Source of the DNA: Tessaracoccus flavus
GTDB lineage: Bacteria; Actinomycetota; Actinomycetes; Propionibacteriales; Propionibacteriaceae
Direction: 5' to 3'
DNA: 64,000 nucleotides
NCBI RefSeq assembly: GCF_001997295.1
Contig: NZ_CP019605.1
Coordinates: 2,976,001 to 3,040,000, forward strand
The position numbers and the translations under genes are program-made. Shown here piece after piece: positions 52,742-61,866 of the stretch; the first letter of the stretch is position 1; the number at the start of each line of letters is the position of its first letter. The notes beneath the pieces were generated by a model. The model saw only the letters and a program-made list of their open reading frames with translations, had not been told where the DNA came from and did not search any database.

Positions 52742-53145
52742 TCAGGAGTCCTGCCCGGTGCGCTTCTCCTTGTCGGCGCCTCCGTCCGGGATGCGGCGCA
52801 CGACAAGCCGGCCGGGACCTGCTCGCTCTTCTCGGACTTGAACGCGGGGCAGGGCACTTCGGCGACCTGCGCCGGGGTGAGTATTCGAGGGCGTCGGGGC
52901 CACTGGATATTGCCCCCAATCCGGTTGGGTGAACACACCCTCATGCTCCCCATGCCCCGGGGACCCCGCCCATACACCTCGGCCTCGCTCTGCCCCGCGA
53001 CCTCGTCCCACGCCACCCCGGCAGCATCAGCGGCATCCTGCACCGCCGTGACGCTCTTGCGTGACATCTGCTGCGAAACCGCGATCGCCCGCCCGGACAG
53101 GCCCTCGGCGCGCATCTGCAACACCAGCTTCGCTCTGACCTGACT
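52742..53145 (-). mobile_element. Degenerate transposase remnants (IS1380-like and IS21 istA-like)
   Basis: From 53145: KLVLQMRAEGLSGRAIAVSQ and SVTAVQDAADAAGVAWDE (istA start), shifting frame to GEHEGVFTQPDW near 52930. From about 52905: AQVAEVPCPAFKSEKSEQ, then in another frame GRLVVRRIPDGGADKEK, resembling an IS1380 transposase of a different subgroup from the copies above. Neither is intact. The rest of 52679-53227 shows no gene. Confidence 0.55.
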
Positions 53146-53227
53146 TCCACAACACCCTCCGTGGAACGCCGCGGCGGCGAACAGATGCCCAAGTCAAGAG
53201 AGATTCCCGTTGAGAACCGGGGCACTA

Positions 53228-54674
53228 GGGTCTGTCAGGCAAACGGTGTAAGTGGCTCCAGTGCCCGTGAGGGCAGGAGGAAGTCATCATGACCGAGAAC
53301 CACGTCATTTCCCTCGAGGAGATCGAGGCGTCAGCCAGACTGGACGACGTGACCGAACCACATCCATCGATGCCGCAGGAGCCGGCTGATCTGGGTCCAG
53401 ATCAGCGGGAAGCGATCGCGCACATGGTGCGCCAGGCCAAGGACGCCGGGATCGCGTTGACCGGCCCCGATGGTCTGCTCAAAGCGTTGACCGCGCAGAT
53501 CGTCGAGGCCGCCCTTGACGAAGAGCTCAACGAGCACCTGGGCTACGACAAGCACAACCCGATCGGCCGCGGCAGCGGGAACTCCCGCAACGGGACCCGG
53601 GCCAAGACCGTGCTCACCGACACCGTGGGTGCCATTGACATCCAAGTCCCGCGGGACCGCAACGGCACCTTCGAACCCCAGCTGGTCAAGAAACGTCAAC
53701 GGCGATTGTCGGACATGGACGCGATGGTGTTGAGCCTGTTCGCCAAGGGATTGACCACCGGGGAAATCGCCGCCCACTTCGCCGAGGTCTATGGCACCAG
53801 CGTGAGCAAGGACACCATCAGTCGCATCACCGACCGGGTCGTCGACGAGATGACCACCTGGATGGCGCGGCCGCTGGAACGCATCTATGCGGCGATCTTC
53901 ATCGACGCGATCGTGGTCAAGGTCCGTGACGGGCAGGTCCGCAACCAGCCGTACTACGCCGCGATCGGGGTCGACCTGGACGGGCACAAGGACATCCTGG
54001 GCATCTGGCCCGGCAACGGCGACGGGGAGTCGGCGAAGTTCTGGTTCGCGTGCCTGACCGAGCTGAAGAACCGCGGCGTCCAGGATGTGTTCTTCATCGT
54101 CTGTGACGGGCTCAAGGGTCGGCCCGACAGCATCGGCAACGTGTTCCCTCAGGCGAAGGTCCAGACCTGTTTGCTCCATCTCCTGCGCAACAGTTTCTCG
54201 TATGCGTCGAAGCGGCACTGGCCCGAAATCGCAGTCAACCTGAAACCCGTCTACGAAGCCGCCACCGCAGCCGATGCGCAGCGGGCGTTCGAGGAGTTCG
54301 CCGAGAAGTGGGGCAAGGCCTACCCGGCCATGATCCGGCTCTGGCGAAGCGCCTGGGCCGAGTTCGTGCCGTTCCTGGACTACGACCTCGAGATCCGCAA
54401 GGTACTGTGCTCCACCAACGCGATCGAGAGCCTCAACGCCCGCTTCCGGCGGGCGGTGAGGGCACGGGGACACTTCCCCAACGAGCAAGCCGCCCTGAAG
54501 ACCCTGTACCTGACCGTGAGATCCTTGGACCCCAAAGGCACCGGCCAGACCCGCTGGGGCATGCGCTGGAAGCCCGCCCTCAACGCCTTCGCCATCACCT
54601 TCGCAGACCGCATGCCCACAACCCAGAACCAATAAAATGAAAACCGCCACTTACACCGAAAATCGGACAGTCCC
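53228..54674 (+). mobile_element. IS256-family insertion sequence
   Basis: 1447 bp. Ends GGGTCTGTC...CGGTGTAAGTGGC (53228-53256) and, inverted, GGGACTGTC...CGGTGTAAGTGGC (54646-54674); the inner 13 bases are identical. No matching 8-9 bp flanks are found, so one flank was lost. It removed the start of the next gene. Confidence 0.9.
53289..54635 (+). CDS. IS256 family transposase
   Basis: 448 residues, full length for the family. Signature ALDEELNEHLGYDKH (about 77) and DDE residues: Asp in AIFIDAIVVKVRDG (about 205), Asp in FIVCDGLKGRPDSI (about 276), Glu in CSTNAIESLNARFRRA (about 380). SD AGGAGGAAG before the ATG. Likely active. Confidence 0.95.
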   Translation: MTENHVISLEEIEASARLDDVTEPHPSMPQEPADLGPDQREAIAHMVRQAKDAGIALTGPDGLLKALTAQIVEAALDEELNEHLGYDKHNPIGRGSGNSRNGTRAKTVLTDTVGAIDIQVPRDRNGTFEPQLVKKRQRRLSDMDAMVLSLFAKGLTTGEIAAHFAEVYGTSVSKDTISRITDRVVDEMTTWMARPLERIYAAIFIDAIVVKVRDGQVRNQPYYAAIGVDLDGHKDILGIWPGNGDGESAKFWFACLTELKNRGVQDVFFIVCDGLKGRPDSIGNVFPQAKVQTCLLHLLRNSFSYASKRHWPEIAVNLKPVYEAATAADAQRAFEEFAEKWGKAYPAMIRLWRSAWAEFVPFLDYDLEIRKVLCSTNAIESLNARFRRAVRARGHFPNEQAALKTLYLTVRSLDPKGTGQTRWGMRWKPALNAFAITFADRMPTTQNQ

Positions 54675-54695
54675 AAATCGGCGAACTCTCTGGGG

Positions 54696-55199
54696 ATGCT
54701 ACGTTTGAGCGTGGGAACGGTCAGCGGAGGCGATTGGGACTTGGAACCGTCGCGACTGCATGACCTGAGGGTATTCGCTGCTGTTCATGCGCGAGTTCAT
54801 GGTGCCGAGTGGCACGAGACGCAGTTTCCCGAGGTCGTGGCGAGACGCCCGCGCTTCGCCGGACTAGGTGCGGAAGCCGTCGGATCATATCTTGACGAAG
54901 TCGACCGCATGATTGAAGCGATTAGATCACGTGGGTATAAGTCGCAGCGTGAACTTCGTTCGGGGCGTCCTTGGGACGAGGTTCTGGTAGCGGTCGCCCG
55001 CACTGGGGAGATCCGTTTCGTCGATGGACGTCACCGCCTCGCGATTGCCCAAGCACTGAGTCTCCCATCGATTCCGGTCCTGGTCACACTTCGCCACTCA
55101 GACTGGGTCGATTTGGTCCTCTCAGCACATCGAGGGATGCCGCTGCCAGCCTGGACCCCACCCAGGCACCCTGATCTCGACGGGTTCAGAACGTGCTGA
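54696..55199 (+). CDS. ParB/sulfiredoxin-like domain protein, probably 5'-truncated
   Basis: 167 residues starting 22 bases after the IS256 end. DRMIEAIRSRGYKSQRELR and IRFVDGRHRLAIAQALSLPS (about 105-125), with PVLVTLRHSDW after, match the ParB-like proteins often seen in EPS loci. Family members have a longer N-terminus, so the first part was probably lost to the insertion; translation may now start at this ATG or not at all. Confidence 0.65.
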   Translation: MLRLSVGTVSGGDWDLEPSRLHDLRVFAAVHARVHGAEWHETQFPEVVARRPRFAGLGAEAVGSYLDEVDRMIEAIRSRGYKSQRELRSGRPWDEVLVAVARTGEIRFVDGRHRLAIAQALSLPSIPVLVTLRHSDWVDLVLSAHRGMPLPAWTPPRHPDLDGFRTC

Positions 55200-55295
55200 C
55201 AAGCGTGTCCTTGCCTTCCGCCGCGCGCGATTATCGTGTATCCACCGGTCTACGACCCATGCGTCAACTTGGAACTTCGGACTAGGCTGGGGTTC

Positions 55296-56180
55296 ATGTC
55301 AACGAGCGTCAACAGGCGGATCTGGTGCTTGTGGGAGCCCGAGGGCTCGCTTCCCCCCTACCTCCAGTTATGCCTCCGGACGATTGAGCGAAATGCCGGA
55401 GTGCCGGTGACGCTCTTAGCCCCTCGCGACGTCGAGGCATTGGCGCCCGATCTCGATCCCGGTCTCGCGGCGAAGGTTCGCCGACCAGGCCAAAGGTCGG
55501 ACTACTATCGTTCTCACCTGCTAGCCGCCCAAGGTGGGATGTGGCTCGACGTCGACGCGGTGGTCGTCGGCGACCTGAATTGGGCCTTCGAGGGGGCGGA
55601 AACCTCAGGGCTCGCGTTTCGGCGCAACCAGATCGGAATTTCAACCGCGCCGTTGATAGCGTCTTCGAGGTCCCCAGCGATGCTTCGATGGATCCGGCTT
55701 CAGGAGGGAATTCTTCATGAACTGAAGCCTGGATCAGATCTTCTTCCGTGGACTTCGCTGGGCGCCACTAGCCTCACCGTTGCGGTTGGAGATGATCCCT
55801 TCTTCCAACTTCCCAGGTCTCGGGTCGCACCCCTTCCTTGGACCCAGTCAGACTGCTACCTCAGCCGCTTCACGCGGCCGGACCAGCTCCTGCGGCCTGA
55901 GGTCAGCAGTATCAACCTCTACAACGAGCGATTCCCGACGTGGCTTAAGAATGCCACCGCAGATGAGGTGCTCGCCTCGCCGATCATGCTGGCAAGGCTG
56001 CTCCGGGTTGCGCTGGGCCTATCGAAGCCCGAAGACGAACATCGCAGGCTTGACCCCGTCGGCGCCGCAGTGGAATCGGTTGGGCGTCTCGCGGCTCATG
56101 CCAGCGTTGCTGCCAGTGGTCGAGCCCGCCAACTGGCGACGCGGCTCCTATCGACGCGACGCTCAACCTCCGCTTCTTGA
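55296..56180 (+). CDS. Capsular polysaccharide glycosyltransferase (GT32-like, DxD)
   Basis: 294 residues from ATG 55296. RRIWCLWEPEGSLPPYLQLC, RSDYYRSHLLAAQGGMWLD and DVDAVV (DxD, about 85) are the marks of the sugar-binding DXD glycosyltransferase group. The frame is open to 55236, but similarity starts here. The 3' end overlaps the converging pyruvyl transferase gene by 18 bases. Confidence 0.83.
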   Translation: MSTSVNRRIWCLWEPEGSLPPYLQLCLRTIERNAGVPVTLLAPRDVEALAPDLDPGLAAKVRRPGQRSDYYRSHLLAAQGGMWLDVDAVVVGDLNWAFEGAETSGLAFRRNQIGISTAPLIASSRSPAMLRWIRLQEGILHELKPGSDLLPWTSLGATSLTVAVGDDPFFQLPRSRVAPLPWTQSDCYLSRFTRPDQLLRPEVSSINLYNERFPTWLKNATADEVLASPIMLARLLRVALGLSKPEDEHRRLDPVGAAVESVGRLAAHASVAASGRARQLATRLLSTRRSTSAS

Positions 56181-57290
56181 CCCGAGGGGCTGGGCCACGA
56201 AGGCATCCAGCCCTGCAAATTGCTGCTCGGCCATCGCGCGAAGTTCGCCGACGGCGAAGGGGGCGCTTCTTAGGAGTTCGCTCACGCTGTTAGCGACGTC
56301 AAGCTCAGCAATCTCCTCGAGGTTGATCCACTCACCCGGAAAGGCAAGGTCGCGAAGGACATGTTCCGTCTTTGGTGAGTAGGAGATCGGAAGAACCCTT
56401 TTCCCAAAGACCCAAGCAAGAATGACGGCGTGAAAGCGCGTTCCAATGATTACGCTGGCAGTCGACAGCAGGGTCAGCGCAGCGAGCAGATCCCCGTCGT
56501 AAGTGTACGATCGGACGCTGGCTCCGGCCTTGTCGAGTTCTTGGCTCAGACGTTTGGCGGCCGCCACGTCTTGCTCACTACGGCAGAAACTCATCAGCAC
56601 CACATCCAATCCTGCTGCGATGCAGGCGAGTGCAACCTCCGACAATTTGGTCGTGTAGGCATTCGAGTGTTCGCGAAGACTTGGACGTGTTTCTAGGTCG
56701 ATGACCGAAATAACAGCAGTTCCGTGATCAGCCGTCTCGCCCGGATCCATGGAAAGAATCACATCGGGCGCATACCGACAGTTCGGCAACTCCTCAAAAA
56801 GTTCGGCGGACACTTTATCCCTGAAGCATACGTCAGCACCTCCTCTCAAGAGAGCCTTGTATTCATCCAGGAAATGAGGATCCTCATAGGGTCCGAAATT
56901 TGACCCGACGACGTAAGTCTGTTTGCCGGATCCGAAGCGAGCGCGCATTGCGGGCATGCGTTGCCGCCATCCTTCCCGCTCTATGAAGATCGATCCGCCG
57001 ATGTTGACGACCGCGTCGCTGCGAGCCTTGTACAGGCGCTCGAGCGCAGGCCCCAAAAGAGGCCCCAGGGACAATCGGCTCAGGATTCGGTCCACGCGTG
57101 CCAACCGCGGAACTCTTCGGAAGTTGTCAAGCGCCTCAAACGCTCGGGACTTTCGCCGACTGCAGGCACCATAAAAGAGCACTTCGGGATAGCGTTCGCA
57201 TAACACTTTGACGAAAAGGTCATCGCCGAGGTTCTGCTGCCAGTAGGCGTGCACGTAGATTCTCAGCGATCTGGTCTTCGTCGAACTCAT
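56163..57290 (-). CDS. Polysaccharide pyruvyl transferase family protein
   Basis: 375 residues from ATG 57290 (GAGGTG before it, ATGA overlap with the GT2 stop). RIYVHAYWQQNLGDDLFVKV at the start, NIGGSIFIEREGW (about 95), VVGSNFGPYED and IIGTRFHAVILAWVFGKRVL (about 295-314) define the family. Likely adds pyruvate ketals to the polymer made by this block. Confidence 0.88.
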   Translation of the reverse strand: MSSTKTRSLRIYVHAYWQQNLGDDLFVKVLCERYPEVLFYGACSRRKSRAFEALDNFRRVPRLARVDRILSRLSLGPLLGPALERLYKARSDAVVNIGGSIFIEREGWRQRMPAMRARFGSGKQTYVVGSNFGPYEDPHFLDEYKALLRGGADVCFRDKVSAELFEELPNCRYAPDVILSMDPGETADHGTAVISVIDLETRPSLREHSNAYTTKLSEVALACIAAGLDVVLMSFCRSEQDVAAAKRLSQELDKAGASVRSYTYDGDLLAALTLLSTASVIIGTRFHAVILAWVFGKRVLPISYSPKTEHVLRDLAFPGEWINLEEIAELDVANSVSELLRSAPFAVGELRAMAEQQFAGLDAFVAQPLGSRSGG

Positions 57291-58126
57291 TGGACACCTC
57301 GTCCTTGGTCGCGCAGACGCCGGGCAAGGCGCCACGTCCACCCATAGCGGCGGTGGTACCACGCGAGTTGAGCTCTGAGGCGCCGATTCTCGCGGTTCAA
57401 GAGGTGGAGCGCAACGCCGGTCTCGGTCAGTAAAGCTTCCCGGTGGTCGGGGTTATTTCGGGCGATCGCGGCCCGCGTGGCGCGGACGGCCGCCTCCTCA
57501 AGCCCCTGTTGACTCTGGCGAGACCCTGCGCGAATCCGGTGATAGAAGACCGCGTTAGCAGCCTTAACGGCCCGTCCACCCTCCGCGAGTAGCCTCACCC
57601 AGAATTCGTAGTCTTCGTGTCCCACTCTAAGCGACTCATCGTAGCCGCCGATGCGTTCCCAGTCCGAGCGGCGGAACATCGAGCAAGAAGGTAACCGGTT
57701 CGCGGTCAGTATGTCCGCTAGGCGAACCTCCGAAGCCTTCTTGTCATGGCCAGTGGCATCACCGAAGAAAATCACGTCTGCGTAGGCGATGAACACGTCC
57801 TCGTCGCGTGCTAGGCCCGACGAAGCCGCACGGGCAAAGTTCGGGCTGATTCGGTCGTCCGCGTCAAGGGGCAGAACAAATTCGGTCGCGAGAATCTCTA
57901 CTCCCCTGTTCCGCGCCGCGGCGGGCCCGGAGTTTCGCGTGTGGATGACTTTGACCGAGGGCGGGAGATCCTCGAGCATGGTGAGGGTCTCGGCGCGTGT
58001 CGAACCGTCGTCCACCACGACGACGTCTACGGGAACGTCCTGCCCGAGGGCGGACTCTACGGCTTCTCGGACATGGTCCGCCAGGTCGTTGAAGCAAGGG
58101 ATCACGATCCCAACTTGAGCGGTCAT
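57287..58126 (-). CDS. GT2 family glycosyltransferase
   Basis: 279 residues from ATG 58126 (GGAGGAG upstream). VGIVIPCFNDLADHV, DDGSTRAET, LPLDADDRISPNF (DxD) and GHEDYEFWVRLL (catalytic ED, about 180). The C-terminal tail (LLNRENRRLRAQLAWYHRR) is basic and may bind membrane. Overlaps the gene before it by four bases. Confidence 0.9.
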   Translation of the reverse strand: MTAQVGIVIPCFNDLADHVREAVESALGQDVPVDVVVVDDGSTRAETLTMLEDLPPSVKVIHTRNSGPAAARNRGVEILATEFVLPLDADDRISPNFARAASSGLARDEDVFIAYADVIFFGDATGHDKKASEVRLADILTANRLPSCSMFRRSDWERIGGYDESLRVGHEDYEFWVRLLAEGGRAVKAANAVFYHRIRAGSRQSQQGLEEAAVRATRAAIARNNPDHREALLTETGVALHLLNRENRRLRAQLAWYHRRYGWTWRLARRLRDQGRGVQ

Positions 58127-58431
58127 CCGAACTCCTCCGACAATGCCCCGTAGGCGGACCGGAGAACCCAATGCCGCCGCACAGCGGCTGGCGTGAGCTT
58201 CAGCTCCAGCAATGCCAAGATGGTACCAAGAGCTGCTGCTGCCCGCCGCTCCTTATTCATGCGACGCTCAATGTCCGAAGCCTTGTTCCGATTGCACAGC
58301 CCAATGTGGCGGTCAACGTGATAGAGCCATGCTCCCGGCTCATTCGGTATGCGGCGGCGGTAGCATGAGGGAACAGATCGGATCACCCGACTTGATCCAA
58401 CGCGGCGAGCCACCCAGCTCGGCCACCTCAC
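58123..58431 (-). CDS. Small protein of unknown function, coupled to ABC exporter and GT2
   Basis: 102 residues. GTG 58431 overlaps the ABC gene stop (GTGA) and follows GGGAG; the stop overlaps the next ATG. That double overlap is the main support. Arg-rich start, then WLYHVDRHIGLCNRNK and ERRAAAALGTILALLELKLT. No motif is recognised. It may be the surviving 3' end of a larger gene, but the couplings suggest a gene in its own right. Confidence 0.55.
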   Translation of the reverse strand: MRWPSWVARRVGSSRVIRSVPSCYRRRIPNEPGAWLYHVDRHIGLCNRNKASDIERRMNKERRAAAALGTILALLELKLTPAAVRRHWVLRSAYGALSEEFG

Positions 58432-60026
58432 TCAGCTCCCAGACCGCCACGGAGGGCACGTCTATAGAATGAACTGCGGGTCTTGAGCGCGTCTGGCGAA
58501 TCGAAGCCGGTGACGCGGCCCCGTTCTACGACCGCAATACGATCGCAGTAATCGAGGGTGGACATGCGGTGAGCGATTATAATGACCGTCACGCGGCCCT
58601 TGAGTTCACCCAGTGTTTGGCGGATCAGTGCCTCGCTCTGACTATCGAGCGCTGAGGTGGGTTCGTCGAGAATAAGCACCTCGGGTGAACCCGCTAACGC
58701 GCGAGCAATCGACATGCGCTGGCGTTGACCTCCAGACAGTTCTCGACCCCGTTCCCCGAGGCTGGTGTTGAACCCGTCGGGAAGCGCTGTTACGTCGGAC
58801 AGAACGTTCGCCTGTGCGGCCGCCCGGTGCAGGTCCTCGTCGGTGATGCCCGCTCTGAAGAAGCGCAGGTTTTCGGCCACCGTGCCGGTGATGAGGGATG
58901 CCTCCTGCGAGACGAAGGCCACACGTTTCGTCCACCACTCCCTTTCTATATTCCGCAGGTCCCTTCCTCCGGTGGTGACGGTCCCCTTATCCGGCGCCCG
59001 AAGTCCGAGCAGCAGTTGCGCGAGCGTGGACTTGCCAGCTCCTGATGGGCCGATGACACCGACCATCTCGCCAGGATTGATCGTGAGGGTTGCGTCCGTA
59101 AGCCCAACTCGTCCGTCCTCGTACTTGAACGTCACGTTGCTGAGTTCGATAGGTGTAGTTGAGGGAGGCGTCTGATCTCCCCCCTCCGCTGGTGCTTGTT
59201 CGTACCTCTGGATCGTTTCCTCGACCTGCTCCAGAAAAGGGGTATTTGCAGCCAACGAACCCGCATAGGACGCCAGCGCTTGCCCGTAGGACAAGGAGCG
59301 AAGCATGAGAAGCATGATGGCCCCGACGGCTGCCAGCTGACCCGAGGCAACCAGGCTGAGGCTCGCGACGCCAAGCAAGATGGCGCCATAGGCCAGTGCA
59401 ACGTAGACAGGGGGAACGGCGGAACTCAGAAGCCCGACCTTCCGTTGGGATTCCGTGGCGGCCTGGGTCAGGTCATCGATGCGGGTGGTGAAGCTGCGAC
59501 GCACACCGAAGGTCTGCATTTCCATACCCAGGGAGCCCAACTCGGCCACGGCCTTTGCGAAGCCTAGGTTGGCCTTGGCCGAAGCCCGAGACCGGGAGCG
59601 CAAGTGCCGTCGTAGCGGGATCAGGACCGATCCGACGGCGCTGAGAGCTACCAGAACTGCCAACGTTCCAAGCGCATCAATTGCCAGCCCGGTGGTCAGG
59701 AAGGCGGTCAGACTGAGGAGGGCGATGATCGCCTGCGTCAGGGTCCCGACGGCATTGCTCACGCGCGTCACGAAGCTGGTTAGAAGCTCTTGGAGCCTTC
59801 CGGCAGGCTCCGCCGACTGAACCGCCCAGCTCGAGTTGAGGTAGGCGTGGGCGAGCCGTTGCCGCTGATCGGATGTGACCGTCGCGGTCAGCCGGGTGGA
59901 GATGAACACCGCCCACAGGCTCAAAACCAAACGTGCGACCAAGAGCCCGCCTCCAACCCAGAGCGCGGTTGTGGTTCTAATGGTCTGGCCCAAGAACGGT
60001 CCAACCCGCTCCTGACCCCCGATTAG

Positions 60027-61692
60027 CCTCCCTCTTTCATGAGGCGGCTTGAGAGCTGCCAGCTGGGCTGTCGGCGCCCGATCTGAACACTGGGCCGGGT
60101 GAGGGCGTGACTGTTGGCCGGCTGACGCTGCCGGTGGGCGGTTCTCCAGGTTTCCTCGGCTTGGTGCGGACGGGCTGGGGTCAGTGCGGTGGTGGGATCG
60201 CGGCGATCCGGGCGAACGCGGCCACCAGGTGCTCGACCCAGGGCCAGGTCTTGGGTAGACGCAGTCGTCGCCGTCGGGCGCCGTGAACGAGTCTTGCCGG
60301 GACGTGCAGCAGCCGATACCTGAGTGCCTTTGGTTCGGCTTTGGCGAGGTCGCCGTCGAGGGCGAGCATCTTGAGCCAGGCCACCAGATCGGCGGCGATC
60401 ATCGTCAGTGCAAGCCAGGTCTGGTTGATGGCGAACTCGCGAGACGGGAAACGTCCCAGCCCAGAATCCTTGGCGTGACGGATCCGGTCCTCGACCCGGG
60501 CATGCGCCCGATGCCGGGCCTCCAGGAACTGCAGAGTGCCGCTCGTGGTGTTGGTGGCAAACGCTTGATACCGCCACCCGTCGTGGACTTCGAACAGCGA
60601 CAGTTGAGCCCCGGGATGGGGGCGTTCGCGGCGCAGGATCACCCTCATCCCGGCCGGCCAACTGGTCAGGTCCAGCAGTCCGGTCAGTTCGGCGACGTCC
60701 CCGCCTTCTCGGACCTCACCCTCAGCGGTGAGCGCGGGGGACCACAAGCCTGCGGGAAGTTCGGTGATCGCGGCACGCACCTTCTCGCCGATCGTGAACC
60801 CCACGCTGTAGTGCAGCGTCCTGCCTCTGACTTGGCCTTGCGCATGGAGCCAGTCCAGCAACTGGTGAGAGGCGCCGGCACCGTCGCAGCGGATCAACAG
60901 GTTGCGTCGATACGGCATCGGGATCTGGGTGATCGCCTCGCCCAGGACCTGAATGTGATCGACGGCCGTGTTCGACCCGGCCCGGCCTGTCCGCAGCGCG
61001 GCGGCGAGGAACTCGCCCGTGTTGTCGCACCACACACCGATCGGGTGATACCCGAACGTCCTCTTAAACGTCGGCGACGCCAACTCCTTCTCCGAATGCG
61101 TCACCACGATCGTGGCATCGACATCCAACACGATCGTCTCTCCGAGATCGGTCCCGGCGACCTTCGAGGCCGGGACACCGCCAGCGGCTGTCAGTTGGGC
61201 CCAGACGTGGCGACGGACGCGGGCCCGGGCCGCCTGGATCTTCCTGCGCCTGGCGTCGGTGACCTCGTCCAACGCACGCCACACCGTCGGAGCAGACGCG
61301 ACCGGCCCCAGCACCTGCCCCTGGTGGCGCAGCACGTCGATGTCGGAGATCGCCTCCCCGCCGTCGGCGAGCATCACCGCGACATCGGTCAGTACCTGGC
61401 CGCGGTCATGCACCGAGGGGATGAACGAACGCCGGGCCATCGCCGTCGATAGGGCTCCGGTCAGGCCGGTGTTCTCGGCCAGCATCCTGAGTCCGATGCT
61501 GCCGGCGTGGGCGATCACCGCGCCGCCATCGCCGGTCACGGACATACCGGTGGACCACGAAGTACGCTTCACCTACGGAGTGCCTTCCGCTTCAGGGGTT
61601 TTGAACAGTCGCATGTCCAAGTATCCCGTAGTCAGAAGGCACTCCGGCCTATCTGCAGCACGCGTCGCTCACTCCGCCATGAACGATCGAGG
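60027..61692 (-). mobile_element. IS1380-family insertion sequence, copy 2 (intact)
   Basis: 1666 bp. Ends CCTCCCTCTTTCATG (60027) and, inverted, CCTCGATCGTTCATG (61692). TTAG is duplicated at 60023-60026 and 61693-61696. Full-length transposase gene; the likely source of the copy at 39441 and of the remnant at 51271. Confidence 0.93.
60181..61572 (-). CDS. IS1380 family transposase
   Basis: 463 residues, unbroken. MKRTSWSTGMSVTGDGGAVI, TIVLDVDATIVVTHSEKELA (about 145), LLIRCDGAGASHQLLDWLHA (about 225) and RFPSREFAINQTWLALTMIA near the end, with Asp residues suited to the DDE site. A 120-bp leader with GCACTCCGGCC and AAGGCACTC-type short repeats precedes it. Confidence 0.93.
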   Translation of the reverse strand: MKRTSWSTGMSVTGDGGAVIAHAGSIGLRMLAENTGLTGALSTAMARRSFIPSVHDRGQVLTDVAVMLADGGEAISDIDVLRHQGQVLGPVASAPTVWRALDEVTDARRRKIQAARARVRRHVWAQLTAAGGVPASKVAGTDLGETIVLDVDATIVVTHSEKELASPTFKRTFGYHPIGVWCDNTGEFLAAALRTGRAGSNTAVDHIQVLGEAITQIPMPYRRNLLIRCDGAGASHQLLDWLHAQGQVRGRTLHYSVGFTIGEKVRAAITELPAGLWSPALTAEGEVREGGDVAELTGLLDLTSWPAGMRVILRRERPHPGAQLSLFEVHDGWRYQAFATNTTSGTLQFLEARHRAHARVEDRIRHAKDSGLGRFPSREFAINQTWLALTMIAADLVAWLKMLALDGDLAKAEPKALRYRLLHVPARLVHGARRRRLRLPKTWPWVEHLVAAFARIAAIPPPH

Positions 61693-61866
61693 TTAGCGCC
61701 ATCGCGATTCCCGTAATGATGACCAGGAAGAGAGCCTCAAGGAGGGCACCGACGAAGGAGGTTCCAGCAAGAAGCGCCACGGAACCGCGGTACCGCGCCA
61801 CCAATGCTCTCAGGGGAGCCTTGCCCCTGGCGACTGGCCGTGCCTGTTTAGGTTGCCTCATCCGCC

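Larger units (their letters stand above)
58428..61861 (-). pseudogene. ABC exporter (flippase-like), split by IS1380
   Basis: ATG 61861 starts 56 codons (SVALLAGTSFVGALLEALFL, then GIAMAL), interrupted at a TTAG duplication. Without the element the frame resumes at 60022 (IGGQERVGPF) and continues to 58428: transmembrane domain, then ATPase with GPSGAGKSTLAQLLLGL, LSGGQRQRMSIARAL and VLILDEPTSALD. The restored protein is 587 residues, full length for a half-size exporter such as PglK- or MsbA-like flippases. A shorter TTG-started protein from 59993 would lack the first helix. Confidence 0.88.

Noticed and set aside
53331..54650. 439-codon minus-strand open frame opposite the IS256 transposase
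   Set aside because: Shadow of the transposase with no recognisable domain.
53220..54682. Target-site duplication of the IS256 element
   Set aside because: The 8-9 bp on each side (GGGCACTA and AAATCGGC) do not match.
58428..59993. Complete ABC exporter starting at TTG 59993
   Set aside because: It lacks the first membrane helix found at 61861-61693; excision of the IS restores a longer in-frame gene.
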